Position numbers and translations under genes: made by a program. The notes under the pieces were generated by a model that was not told the DNA's origin, ran no database searches, and saw only the letters and a list, made by a program, of their open reading frames with translations. Source: Chitinophaga pinensis (lineage in GTDB: Bacteria; Bacteroidota; Bacteroidia; Chitinophagales; Chitinophagaceae). Taken from it: a stretch of 64,000 bases of DNA. The stretch covers positions 1 to 64,000 of the forward strand of contig CAMBDE010000001.1 in NCBI GenBank assembly GCA_945865295.1, given 5' to 3'. This document shows positions 55,542 through 64,000 of the stretch, in pieces (the stretch's first letter is position 1; every line of letters begins with the position of its first letter).

Positions 55542-56808
55542 TTTAAAAACATCAATACTAAATAATAAGAGATATTTATTAAATGTTGGAGCAACATTTT
55601 TTTCTCAATTTGCGAATGCAATAACATTAATCATCCTAACTCCTTTGCTTACTCTTCATTTAGGGCTGAATAACTTTGGAACATATGGTGTTGTAATTAA
55701 TGTGATTGCTTTTTCTGTTATTTTAGATTTTGGATTAAATATAGGATTAGTTAGGTCTTTCATACATAAAACAACTAGAATAAACGAACAATTGAATAGT
55801 ATATTTATTTTTTTCCTTTCACTATTTATATTTTTATTTCCATTTTACATTTTTTTTTATTTTAATTATTTTCATACCAAAAGCTTCGATTTAATTAAGA
55901 TTGCAGGACTAACATCAATCATAGTTGTACAAAATATTTTATCTGGTTATTTTGATGCATTAATACAAGCTCAAAATAAGATATATATTAGTAAAATAAT
56001 TAGAGCATTTAAGTTGTTATTAGAATTGTCCATTATTTTTATTTTCTTAGAAAATATTAATCTAATCACTTTACTAACAATCATGTTATGTGTTAATTTA
56101 CTTTATTTATGTACTTTATATTTTTACCTTAAAAAAAGTATAAATTTAACCATCAGTTTCATAGCTTTTAAATTTAGCATTGTATTAGAACACTTTAAAT
56201 ATAGTTTTTGGTATTTTATTTCATCGTTAGCTACAGTTTTAGTTTTCAATACACAGGTTTTAATTTTAAATTACTACAATGGACCTATTATAGCAGCAAA
56301 GTATTTAGTGATGGTTCGTTTTTTTGATATCATTAGGATTGCTTCAACAAATTTCACACAAGTTTTATTTCCTAAAATTATTGAGGTGGAGGTTTTAAAT
56401 GACTGGTATCAATTAAAGCGTATGTTAATTAGCGTATATTCAAGAATTGCTATATTTACAGGGGTCATTTTCATCCTATTTTATGCATTCGGCTATCATT
56501 TATTTGTTTTTTGGAGTGGGCTGAATGATCCATCTTTAATGGTATTATTTCAGTTTTTTTTAATTTTTACCATTTTAGTTATATTAGACAATGTGTCAGT
56601 TATATTCTTATCAGCTTTAAAAATGAATAAAGTACCAACACTATTGTCTATTCTTCAGGGTATCTTAGGAATTTTTCTATCAATTTTACTTTTAAAGTTG
56701 ATCGGATATGTTGGGATATTAATAGGTTTTTTAGTCTCTTTTATACTAACCAATCTGTTTTTCAATCCTTATTATTTGATAAGATCCATAAATAAGAAAT
56801 TAGAATAA
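55534..56808 (+). CDS. Wzx-type oligosaccharide flippase
   Basis: A MATE-fold exporter that flips lipid-linked repeat units over the inner membrane. The 424-residue product has about 12 membrane helices. The N-terminal YLLNVGATFFSQFANAITLIILTPLL is typical of the polysaccharide transporter family, and the central WYFISSLATVLVFNTQVLIL fits the seventh helix. It overlaps the previous gene by 8 bases. With the Wzy-like protein it defines a Wzx/Wzy-dependent pathway. Confidence 0.88.
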   Translation: MINLKTSILNNKRYLLNVGATFFSQFANAITLIILTPLLTLHLGLNNFGTYGVVINVIAFSVILDFGLNIGLVRSFIHKTTRINEQLNSIFIFFLSLFIFLFPFYIFFYFNYFHTKSFDLIKIAGLTSIIVVQNILSGYFDALIQAQNKIYISKIIRAFKLLLELSIIFIFLENINLITLLTIMLCVNLLYLCTLYFYLKKSINLTISFIAFKFSIVLEHFKYSFWYFISSLATVLVFNTQVLILNYYNGPIIAAKYLVMVRFFDIIRIASTNFTQVLFPKIIEVEVLNDWYQLKRMLISVYSRIAIFTGVIFILFYAFGYHLFVFWSGLNDPSLMVLFQFFLIFTILVILDNVSVIFLSALKMNKVPTLLSILQGILGIFLSILLLKLIGYVGILIGFLVSFILTNLFFNPYYLIRSINKKLE

Positions 56809-56836
56809 AATATGATTTGAAGTAATTTTATTACTT

Positions 56837-58267
56837 TTGATAAAATCTTATTTTATTTTGATTCAACTAAAAAAGAAATATTTTTATTTATTAAGATTAT
56901 TATTTGACTTATTGGCTATTTCAATTGCCTATTTTGTTGCAATATTACTTACGACTTATTTATTAAATTATACCCATTCATTCACCTCAATACAGCCTGT
57001 TTATTTTGCAAGTTTATTAATTTGGTATATATCAAGTAAAGTTTTCTATCTATATAATGATATCACACTAGTTTCATTCTCTCAAGAAATTGTAAGTTTA
57101 ATCAAGGTTGCAATTTTTCATATTTTACTGGTTGTATTTTTATTATTCATCTTCAATTTACAAGATTTATTTAGAGGATTTATTATTATATATGGCTTTT
57201 TACTATTCTTAATAATCGTAATTGAAAAGTATTTATATAGAGTTATATATGCTAAAACTAGAAAGAATAATGAGAATATAAAATCAACATTAGTTGTAGG
57301 CAATAAGAATATTGCAAATTTTTTAAATGGTTCAAACCTTTCTAATAATAATTTAAATTTAAATATTGTAGGAATTTTGAACGACGATGATGATGGTAAA
57401 AACGGGTATAAACTACTTGGCTCAATTCATTCAATAAATCAAATTTTACAAGAAATACCAGTCGATCAAGTATTAGTTTGTTTACCAATTGATGAAGAAG
57501 AAAAAATTGATTTTATCGTTTCGGCTTGTGAAAAAGAAAATATATTGGTAAGTATATTAACATCTCCTACTAATCAGTTTGGAATATGTACTAAGCGTGT
57601 TATGAACTATGCCAATATACCAATATTATTTTTTAAAAATTATCCATTAGATGATTATGAAAATCAATTATTCAAAAGAATTTTTGACATTATCTTCTCA
57701 ATATTTGTTATCATATTTATTTTTTCATGGTTATTCCCAATTGTATTTATTTTAATTAAACTTACTTCCAAAGGACCTGTTTTTTTCAATCAATATAGAT
57801 GGGGCATTAATAATGAAAGAATTAAATGCTATAAATTCAGAACTATGATTATTGGTAGTAATGAATTAGCGACAGACGGAAGCTATATGCCAGCAAAAAA
57901 GGATGACCAAAGAATTACAGCTATTGGTAAATTTTTAAGAAAAACTAGTATTGATGAAATGCCACAGTTTCTCAATGTGCTTATAGGTAGCATGTCTGTT
58001 GTTGGACCTAGGCCACATCCCATCCCATTGAATATACAATCTAAAGAACAAATTCATAATTATCTTTTACGACATTTAGTAAAACCTGGCATAAGTGGCT
58101 GGGCTCAAGTAAATGGCAATAGAGGAGAGGTTAAAGAACTTTCAGATATGCAAGACCGGGTTAATTTTGATATATGGTATATTGAAAACTGGACTTTATG
58201 GTTAGATATCCAAATCATATTTCAAACAATCATTAATTTAATTAAAGGAGACGAAAAGGCATTTTAA
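56837..58267 (+). CDS. Polyprenyl-phosphate sugar transferase (WcaJ-like initiating enzyme)
   Basis: It adds the first sugar phosphate to undecaprenyl phosphate and so starts each repeat unit. It has 476 residues in this frame. Four N-terminal membrane helices (about 16-130), a CoA-binding-like Rossmann domain (STLVVGNKNIANFL), a fifth hydrophobic segment near 285 and the catalytic domain follow: NQYRWGINNERIKCYKFRTM, TSIDEMPQFLNVL, VGPRPHP and KPGISGWAQVNGNRGE. No ATG lies near the start; TTG at 56837 or 56858 must be used, so the N-terminus is uncertain. Confidence 0.93.
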   Translation: MIKSYFILIQLKKKYFYLLRLLFDLLAISIAYFVAILLTTYLLNYTHSFTSIQPVYFASLLIWYISSKVFYLYNDITLVSFSQEIVSLIKVAIFHILLVVFLLFIFNLQDLFRGFIIIYGFLLFLIIVIEKYLYRVIYAKTRKNNENIKSTLVVGNKNIANFLNGSNLSNNNLNLNIVGILNDDDDGKNGYKLLGSIHSINQILQEIPVDQVLVCLPIDEEEKIDFIVSACEKENILVSILTSPTNQFGICTKRVMNYANIPILFFKNYPLDDYENQLFKRIFDIIFSIFVIIFIFSWLFPIVFILIKLTSKGPVFFNQYRWGINNERIKCYKFRTMIIGSNELATDGSYMPAKKDDQRITAIGKFLRKTSIDEMPQFLNVLIGSMSVVGPRPHPIPLNIQSKEQIHNYLLRHLVKPGISGWAQVNGNRGEVKELSDMQDRVNFDIWYIENWTLWLDIQIIFQTIINLIKGDEKAF

Positions 58268-58281
58268 TCCAAATATTTATT

Positions 58282-59841
58282 GTGAAAAAAATAATCATTG
58301 CTTTACTATTTCTTTCTTTATTAAATACATTAAAAGCTCAACAAGTTTACGAAAGAAATAGCTTAGAAGTACATCAATTCCTTGCGACGATGTCTCAAAA
58401 AGGTTATGTTGAATGGAATGATTTAATTTTTCCAATCACCAAAGAAAAAATACAAAAAGCATTAGTCAAATTACAATATTTTAAAGCATTAAATCATTTA
58501 GAGCAACATGAATTAGATTTTTACTTAAAGGAATATAATAAAGAAAGAAACAAGCTGTATTATAAAACTGATAGTAATTTTTCTATACACTTAGATCCAA
58601 TTATAACTGCTAATATTGTTAGTGGAAGTATTAAAAACTATACTGAAAGAAGTGTTGGTGTTTCTGCCTGGGGAAGTATCGGAAAAAAATTTGGGTATCA
58701 ATTTTCATTCCATGACATCAATCAGAATGGTTCACAATTTGATACTGTAATTAATTCTATTTTTCAAGAAGCTAACAGAGGTATTGTTACATTGAACGAT
58801 CCAAATGTAAAAAGACAAGTTAATTTTACCGACCTAAGAGCAAGTTTAATGTATGCGTTTAAAAATGGCACTATTAGTGTTGGTCAAGATGCATTGACAT
58901 GGGGTTATGGAGAAAATGGGCAATTGGTTTTATCTAATAAGGCTCCATTTTATCCATATATAAGATTAGATTATCAACCATTTAATTGGTTTACATTTAA
59001 CTATACTCATGCTTTTCTTCAATCAGAAATTATAGATTCTGCAAATATCTATCCAATTCCTAGTAGGGTATTTCCTGCTTCAAGAGAGGTTTTTATAAAA
59101 AAATACATGGCCTCTCATAGTATAGATATAAGACTAAAGAAAGGCTTGCATTTAAGTTTTGGGGAGTCCATCATTTACAATGATCAACTACAATTAGGTT
59201 ATTTATTACCAATCATGTTTTTTAAGGGTTATGACAATATGATTAACAAAGGGATTATTCAAGCCGGATCTAATGGGCAATTTTTTGGACAGTTGAACAC
59301 AAAAAATTTAATTTTAAAAAAATCTCAATTCTATGCTACACTATTTATTGATGAAATTAGATTGGCCTCTATCCTAAATCCTGAAAAATCAAGAAACCAA
59401 GTTGGATTCAATTTTGGAGTTGTTAAACAAGATTTCTTAGTTCCTAATTTAATCGCTGGTTTTGAATACACAAGACTCAACCCATTTTTGTACCGTAATT
59501 TCCTTCCAGCACAAAATTATACGAGTAATAGGTATGTTTTAGGGGATTGGATAGGACAAAACAGTGACAAACTTTTGGTTTTTCTTAAATATAGCCCTTT
59601 ACCAAGGTTAAAAACCTATTTAAGGTATCAAAAACTTAGAAATGGGCCAGAAGGCTCTATGAATGATCAATATTTTGGTAAGCCTCAAATGCGTTTTATG
59701 AACTATGTTCAAATGGAACAAAATACACTTTTTTTTAAAGCAAGTTATGAGTATAAAAACAGGCTATTGTTAAACTTTAGTTTTAATGATTATGGGCTGG
59801 CTAATAAACAATACTCCATAGGCTTAAGTTATGGTTTATAA
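58282..59841 (+). CDS. Wzi-like outer-membrane protein (third copy)
   Basis: The 519-residue product starts with GTG at 58282, just 14 bases after the sugar transferase. The signal peptide is KKIIIALLFLSLLNTLKA, cut before QQ. The Wzi-like centre is LTWGYGENGQLVLSNKAPF near residue 210, diverged from the WGPG...NNAPGF of the other two copies. A beta-rich C-terminus ends QYSIGLSYGL. It is an outer-membrane barrel by pattern; polysaccharide binding is inferred from the family and locus. Confidence 0.75.
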   Translation: MKKIIIALLFLSLLNTLKAQQVYERNSLEVHQFLATMSQKGYVEWNDLIFPITKEKIQKALVKLQYFKALNHLEQHELDFYLKEYNKERNKLYYKTDSNFSIHLDPIITANIVSGSIKNYTERSVGVSAWGSIGKKFGYQFSFHDINQNGSQFDTVINSIFQEANRGIVTLNDPNVKRQVNFTDLRASLMYAFKNGTISVGQDALTWGYGENGQLVLSNKAPFYPYIRLDYQPFNWFTFNYTHAFLQSEIIDSANIYPIPSRVFPASREVFIKKYMASHSIDIRLKKGLHLSFGESIIYNDQLQLGYLLPIMFFKGYDNMINKGIIQAGSNGQFFGQLNTKNLILKKSQFYATLFIDEIRLASILNPEKSRNQVGFNFGVVKQDFLVPNLIAGFEYTRLNPFLYRNFLPAQNYTSNRYVLGDWIGQNSDKLLVFLKYSPLPRLKTYLRYQKLRNGPEGSMNDQYFGKPQMRFMNYVQMEQNTLFFKASYEYKNRLLLNFSFNDYGLANKQYSIGLSYGL

Positions 59842-59991
59842 AGGGATGAAAATTAACTGCTTATTTAGTTTGAAAATTTACATTATTACCTATCTTCGCT
59901 TCAAATTCCCCCCAAAAATTTAAGGCAAAATTACAGCTCAAAATAAACACAGATTACACAGACTTTTATATGTAATTTGAGATGTTGTTTT

Positions 59992-59999
59992 TATGTTTG
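59992..59999 (+). promoter_or_regulatory. -7 box candidate in front of the Wza-like gene
   Basis: TATGTTTG matches TAnnTTTG and lies 70 bases before the ATG at 60070, inside a 228-base gap (59842-60069) that is otherwise without genes. No -33 box at normal distance is visible. A short inverted repeat GTCC/GGAC follows near 60015-60028. The gap suggests that the Wza-wzz pair has its own promoter. Confidence 0.4.
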
Positions 60000-60069
60000 C
60001 AATCATAAAACTATGTCCAATTTGGGACTTAGAGTGGCTATGCCATATTAAAAATCAAAGATTCACAAT

Positions 60070-62631
60070 ATGAATTTAATCAAAAGTGCCTTACTATGTT
60101 TTTGTTTTCTAATGTTAAACAGTTCAGTAGTGAACGCGCAAAGTGGCGCTAACTTATTGGCTGGCAAGGACTTAACAACGTTAAAAGTAGATGCTTTGTC
60201 AGACTCAGAAATCGAAAAAATTCAAGCACAATTAAAGAAATCAGGTGCCACAATTGAAATGCTAGAATCTCAGGCCATTGCAAAGGGAATGTCGCCAGCA
60301 GAGTTTGCAAAGCTAAAAGCTAGGTTATCCAGTGGGACAGGCATCAAAAAAGCTTCTCCGCTTACAAAAAGAACCGTTAATAATTCAGATACGAAGATTA
60401 AAGATACCGCTGAACAATATAGTTTTATCACATCTTCTATTAATCCATTGATTTACGGCTATGAACTTTTTGCAAATAACCAAGGCTTTAAAAACAATGA
60501 AAATATAGCAACTCCATTAAACTACGAAGTTGGCACCAACGATGTTTTAGAATTAGTGGTTTATGGGGTACAAGAATACAGTGCAGAACTAGATGTGAGC
60601 AAAGAGGGAACTGTTTTAATAGAAAATGTGGGACGCATTAAAGTTGCAGGATTGTCCATAGAAGCAGCTACTACCAAAGTAAGACAGCAAATGGCCAATA
60701 CGGCTTATCCAAGCTTAAGAACAGGTGAATCTAAAATGGCTTTAACCGTTGGCGATACAAGAACCATCCAAGTGACTATTATTGGCGCACAAAGAAGCGG
60801 TAATTACAATTTATCTTCTTTGTCCAATGTATTAAGTGCTCTGACTGTAGCAGGTGGTCCAAGTGATATTGGTTCATTTAGAAACATTGAGCTTATTCGT
60901 CAAAACAAAGTGATTAAAACTTTTGACCTATATGCTTTTATGCAAAATGGCGATCAGTCACAAAACATGGGCTTAAAAGACCGTGATGTGATTAAAGTAC
61001 CACCTTATAAAGGGAGAATCGAAATCAAAGGACAAGTAAAACGCCCAGGTATCTTTGAATTGAATGGTACTGAAACTTTCAAACAGTTTTTGCAATATGC
61101 AGGTGGGTTTGATGACACTGCTTATACAGCTTGGGTTAAAGTGATTCAAAAGAACGATAAAGAAAAATCGGTTAAGGATTTATCTGCAAAAGAATTTACA
61201 AGTTATTTACCTCAGGGTGGCGATATTATCCAAGTGTCTAAAATTTTAGATCGTTTTCAGAACAGGGTTAAATTAACTGGTGCTGTATTTAGACCAGATG
61301 TGTATGAATTAACACCGGGTATGCGCATTAGTGATTTAGTGCAAAGAGCAGATGGTTTAACAGAAGACGCGTTTATAGGTAGAGCGCAATTAATAAGATT
61401 AAAACCTAATTTATTAAAAGAATTAGTGACAATTAATTTATCTAAGGCATTGCAAAAAGATCCTAACGAAAATATTCTTTTACAAAGAGAAGATGAGTTG
61501 TACATCAATTCAGTGATAGATTTAAGAGAAGTATTAACCGTAGATTTATTAGGCGAAGTTAGAAGCCAAGGTCGTTTTAACTATGTGGATAGCATGACTG
61601 TGAAGGATTTAATCTTAATGGCAGGCGGATTTACTTTTGCGGCCAACAAACAAATAGAAGTTGCTCGTTTGATTCAGTATGGCGAAAAAATTACCGATAA
61701 CCAAGTAGCCACCATTTTAAAAACAGAAGTGAATGGTGATTTAAGCTTTAATGTAGGACAAGAAAATTTTGTGTTACAACCTATGGACGTGGTGACCATT
61801 ACTAAAAAAGTAGGTTATACTAACCCAGAAGTGGTAAGCATTAATGGTCAGGTTCAAAATGTAGGTAAATATACTTTAAGCTCTCGTGTAGAAAAGGTAA
61901 GTGATATTGTTAAACGCGCAGGTGGATTAATTGGAGAAGCTTATGGCGAAGGGGCTTACATTAAAAGAAGCAGGTATCAGATAGATACTTTAAAAGCAGA
62001 TGAATCAAAAACATCAATCGAGGAAGCTTATAATAGAAAGTTTAAAGCACAACAAGAAGCAGAAAAACAAAGCGTAAACGCTTTATTAAATGGTGGAAAC
62101 AATAGTGCCCAATCCAATTTAGCAGGTCTTAATACACAAAAGAAATCCTTAAAGGACACTTTGGATCTTTTATTTAAAGATTTAAATGAAGACACATACC
62201 AGATTGCGATTGACATTAATAAAATTATGCAAAAACCAGGTTCCGAAATTGACTTGGTGTTAAGAGATAAAGATGAAATTGTGATTCCTAAAACAGATAA
62301 CCGTGTAAAAATTAGTGGTGGGGTGTTAAGACCAACCAATATTGTATACAGAGACGGATTAACTATTGGTGAGTGCATTAGTGCGGCTGGTGGTATTAGT
62401 GAATATGCAAAAAGAGGCAGGGCCTATGTAATTTACGCCAATGGAAAATCAGCGAGAACAAAACATTTTGGTTTGTTTAGGTTTAACCCAATCATTAAGC
62501 CAGGCGCCGAAGTGGTTTTGCCAGAAACGAATGAGAAAAAAGATAAGCCTTTAACAACATTGATTCAGTTTACAACAGTGCTTGCACAAATTGTATCCGC
62601 TATTGCTACCGTATCCATCTTAAACAGATAA
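60070..62631 (+). CDS. Wza-type polysaccharide export protein with SLBB domains
   Basis: Such proteins form the periplasmic and outer-membrane channel for capsule or exopolysaccharide. The 853-residue product has a signal peptide (LLCFCFLMLNSSVVNA, cut before QSG). The Poly_export domain lies at about 155-235 (YEVGTNDVLELVVYGVQEY). At least five SLBB-type repeats follow, for example IEIKGQVKRPGIFELNG, VKLTGAVFRPDVYEL, VDLLGEVRSQGRFNYV, VSINGQVQNVGKYTL and VKISGGVLRPTNIVY. A hydrophobic C-terminal helix is near 835-850. It is more than twice the length of E. coli Wza, as usual in Bacteroidota. Confidence 0.93.
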   Translation: MNLIKSALLCFCFLMLNSSVVNAQSGANLLAGKDLTTLKVDALSDSEIEKIQAQLKKSGATIEMLESQAIAKGMSPAEFAKLKARLSSGTGIKKASPLTKRTVNNSDTKIKDTAEQYSFITSSINPLIYGYELFANNQGFKNNENIATPLNYEVGTNDVLELVVYGVQEYSAELDVSKEGTVLIENVGRIKVAGLSIEAATTKVRQQMANTAYPSLRTGESKMALTVGDTRTIQVTIIGAQRSGNYNLSSLSNVLSALTVAGGPSDIGSFRNIELIRQNKVIKTFDLYAFMQNGDQSQNMGLKDRDVIKVPPYKGRIEIKGQVKRPGIFELNGTETFKQFLQYAGGFDDTAYTAWVKVIQKNDKEKSVKDLSAKEFTSYLPQGGDIIQVSKILDRFQNRVKLTGAVFRPDVYELTPGMRISDLVQRADGLTEDAFIGRAQLIRLKPNLLKELVTINLSKALQKDPNENILLQREDELYINSVIDLREVLTVDLLGEVRSQGRFNYVDSMTVKDLILMAGGFTFAANKQIEVARLIQYGEKITDNQVATILKTEVNGDLSFNVGQENFVLQPMDVVTITKKVGYTNPEVVSINGQVQNVGKYTLSSRVEKVSDIVKRAGGLIGEAYGEGAYIKRSRYQIDTLKADESKTSIEEAYNRKFKAQQEAEKQSVNALLNGGNNSAQSNLAGLNTQKKSLKDTLDLLFKDLNEDTYQIAIDINKIMQKPGSEIDLVLRDKDEIVIPKTDNRVKISGGVLRPTNIVYRDGLTIGECISAAGGISEYAKRGRAYVIYANGKSARTKHFGLFRFNPIIKPGAEVVLPETNEKKDKPLTTLIQFTTVLAQIVSAIATVSILNR

Positions 62632-62632
62632 C

Positions 62633-63708
62633 ATGACCGAACAACAACCGCAAATAGATAATGATGAAATTTCTTTAAAGGAATTGATTCAAAAAATACA
62701 AGAGTGGATTGTGTTTTTAAAAACGCAGTGGAAAATTATTCTTACCATTGCAACTTTTGGTAGCGTCATTGGTTTTGCTTACGCAAGTTTTGTTAAACCA
62801 ACCTATTCAGCAACTACAACTTTTGTGTTGGAAGAGGATAAGGGTGGAAGTGGAATTGGTGGTGCCTTAGGTTTGGCAAGTAGTTTTGGTATTGATATAG
62901 GCGGTGGCGGCGGCGGTTTATTTAGTAGCACTAATATTATAGAATTAATGAAAAGCCGCTTTGTAGTAGAAAAAACTCTACTCAATCCAGTAAAAATTGC
63001 AGGCAAAGAAATTAGTTTAGCAGATTATTTATTCAAGTAAATGAATTAAAGGAAGAATGGGCTAAAAAACCAGCACTCGCAAATATTAATTTCCCAGTAA
63101 ATGCTGATAGAACAAAATTTAGCTTAGAGCAAGATTCAATATTAGAAACAATCTCTGCAGAATTAAAAGAAAATAATTTAACAATTATACAGAAAGATAA
63201 AAAAATTACCATTATTAGTTTAACAGTTAAAAGCGAAAACGAATTATTTTCTAAATTTTTTTGTGAACAATTATTAAAAGAAACTTCAGATTTTTATATT
63301 GAAACAAAAAGTAAAAAAGCTAGATTGAATGTTGATGTTTTACAAAATCAGGCTGATAGTATTAGAGCGGAACTCAATAGTGCCATTACAGGTGTTGCTG
63401 CTGCAAATGATAATGTTTATAATTTGAATCCAGCTTTTAATGTAAAAAGTTCCCCAAGTAGAAGAAAGCAAGTAGATGTGCAAGCTAATACTGCAATATT
63501 GACTCAATTGGTAGCACAATTAGAATTGTCTAAAGTAAGTTTAAGAAAAGAAACCCCATTGGTGCAATTAATAGATCACCCGATTTTGCCATTGGAGAAA
63601 GAAAAACCAGGCACATTAAAATCATTGATATTAGGTTGGCTCATAGCAGGTTTCTTAGCAGTGTTTTATTTGGTTTTTGGACAGTTCTACAGAAAAATGG
63701 TTGCGTAA
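62633..63708 (+). pseudogene. Wzz-type chain-length protein, frameshifted
   Basis: The first frame (62633-63040, 135 residues) encodes the N-terminal membrane helix (WKIILTIATFGSVIGFAYA) and the glycine-rich SSFGIDIGGGGGG segment, then stops. The same protein continues one frame back: the second frame is open from 63016 to 63708 and reads IQVNELKEEWAKKP, the expected periplasmic sequence, ending with the last membrane helix. Restoring one T in the TTT at 63028-63030 joins the two as ..ADYFIQVNEL.. and gives about 358 residues, matching the 350-residue paralogue at 51651. No canonical slippery heptamer sits at the junction. It is either a recent mutation or a sequence error. Confidence 0.85.
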
Positions 63709-63726
63709 CATTTGGATTTATGTTAC
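63705..63726 (+). terminator. Hairpin at the end of the wzz-like gene
   Basis: GTAACAT (63705-63711, covering the stop codon) pairs with ATGTTAC (63720-63726). A T run comes only 25 bases later (63747-63753), so it is a weak terminator candidate at best. Confidence 0.3.
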
Positions 63727-63878
63727 CCAGACCAATAAAAGGTATTTTTTTATATACGTAAATCACTAATATATTGATTTAAAGAAAATAAATAGGTTTA
63801 TATTTTTTCTCATGCAATTAATAAATATTAAAAATAAAGATGATAGGTCGCAGTTTGGTGCGCAAAATATTTAAACTT

Positions 63879-64000
63879 ATGAAAAAAAAAGCAATCATAG
63901 TAAGCGGTTATTTTAACCCAATACATAAAGGACACATTGAGTATTTTAACAACGCAAAAGCCAATGGAGACATGCTCATTGTTATTGTTAATAGCGACCA
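63879..64000 (+). CDS. Cytidylyl/adenylyltransferase family protein, N-terminal part (runs out of the window)
   Basis: Forty codons are visible. The start MKKKAIIVSGYFNPIHKGHIEYF contains the nucleotidyltransferase motif HKGH (HxGH), and ANGDMLIVIVNSD follows, as in glycerol-3-phosphate cytidylyltransferase (TagD) and the HldE/RfaE adenylyltransferase domain. It would activate a sugar or polyol phosphate for surface-polymer synthesis, which fits the locus. I prefer ATG 63879; an in-frame ATG at 63840 would add 13 residues. The exact substrate cannot be told from the fragment. Confidence 0.8.
   Translation, partial: MKKKAIIVSGYFNPIHKGHIEYFNNAKANGDMLIVIVNSD

Noticed and set aside
63020-63040. 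Programmed -1 frameshift in the wzz-like gene
   Set aside because: No canonical X-XXY-YYZ heptamer is in register with the first frame, and no clear stimulatory hairpin follows; a one-base deletion explains it better.
40321-63708. Mobile element boundaries around the toxin-antitoxin pair and polysaccharide locus
   Set aside because: No transposase, integrase, target duplication or attachment-site repeat could be found; only base composition hints at transfer.

Overview
The window looks like a chromosome segment of a low-GC Bacteroidota, probably of the Chitinophagaceae type. The evidence is A-rich leaders without Shine-Dalgarno sites, TAnnTTTG-like -7 promoter elements, a TonB-dependent receptor with a carboxypeptidase-like N-terminal domain, and many exported TolC, RND and Wzi-like envelope proteins. 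Assignment below the phylum is inference. No tRNA, rRNA, insertion sequence, phage gene or CRISPR array was seen.

Layout. 1-2.2 kb: translation and nucleotide genes (end of rpsB, tsf, pyrH). 2.3-3.6 kb: an orphan TolC-like gene. 3.7-10.5 kb (minus strand): a TetR regulator followed by TolC, adaptor and RND pump genes, with a good promoter/operator arrangement in front of tetR. 10.6-16.6 kb: DUF502 membrane protein, serC, a DUF1015 protein, an acyl-CoA synthetase and a secreted S51-type peptidase. 16.6-18.2 kb (minus): an uncharacterised helical-repeat protein. 18.4-33.9 kb: twelve same-strand genes leuACDB-ilvDBNCA-thrABC, covering aspartate kinase to threonine, threonine to isoleucine/valine, and leucine. 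Both the leuA and the ilvA products are short forms without the usual C-terminal allosteric domain. 34-42.8 kb: S9 peptidase, nitroreductase, a small His/Cys-bearing exported protein with a TonB receptor, a UPF0175/DUF3368 toxin-antitoxin-like pair and an M20 peptidase. 43-44 kb: a LamG lipoprotein.

44.3-63.7 kb is a surface polysaccharide locus, visibly AT-richer than the rest. It contains sugar-nucleotide enzymes, three glycosyltransferase-like proteins, a Wzy-type polymerase/ligase, a Wzx-type flippase, a WcaJ-type initiating transferase, two Wzz-type chain-length proteins (the second frameshifted), a Wza-type SLBB export protein, three Wzi-like outer-membrane proteins and one more beta-barrel candidate. 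Most junctions overlap or nearly abut, so the genes are probably co-translated. The window ends inside a nucleotidyltransferase gene.

No clearly new system was identified. The points most worth checking are the loss of regulatory domains in the amino-acid superoperon, the repeat and G-free leader inside that operon, the tetR operator, the three Wzi-like proteins in one polysaccharide locus, and the frameshifted wzz-like gene.
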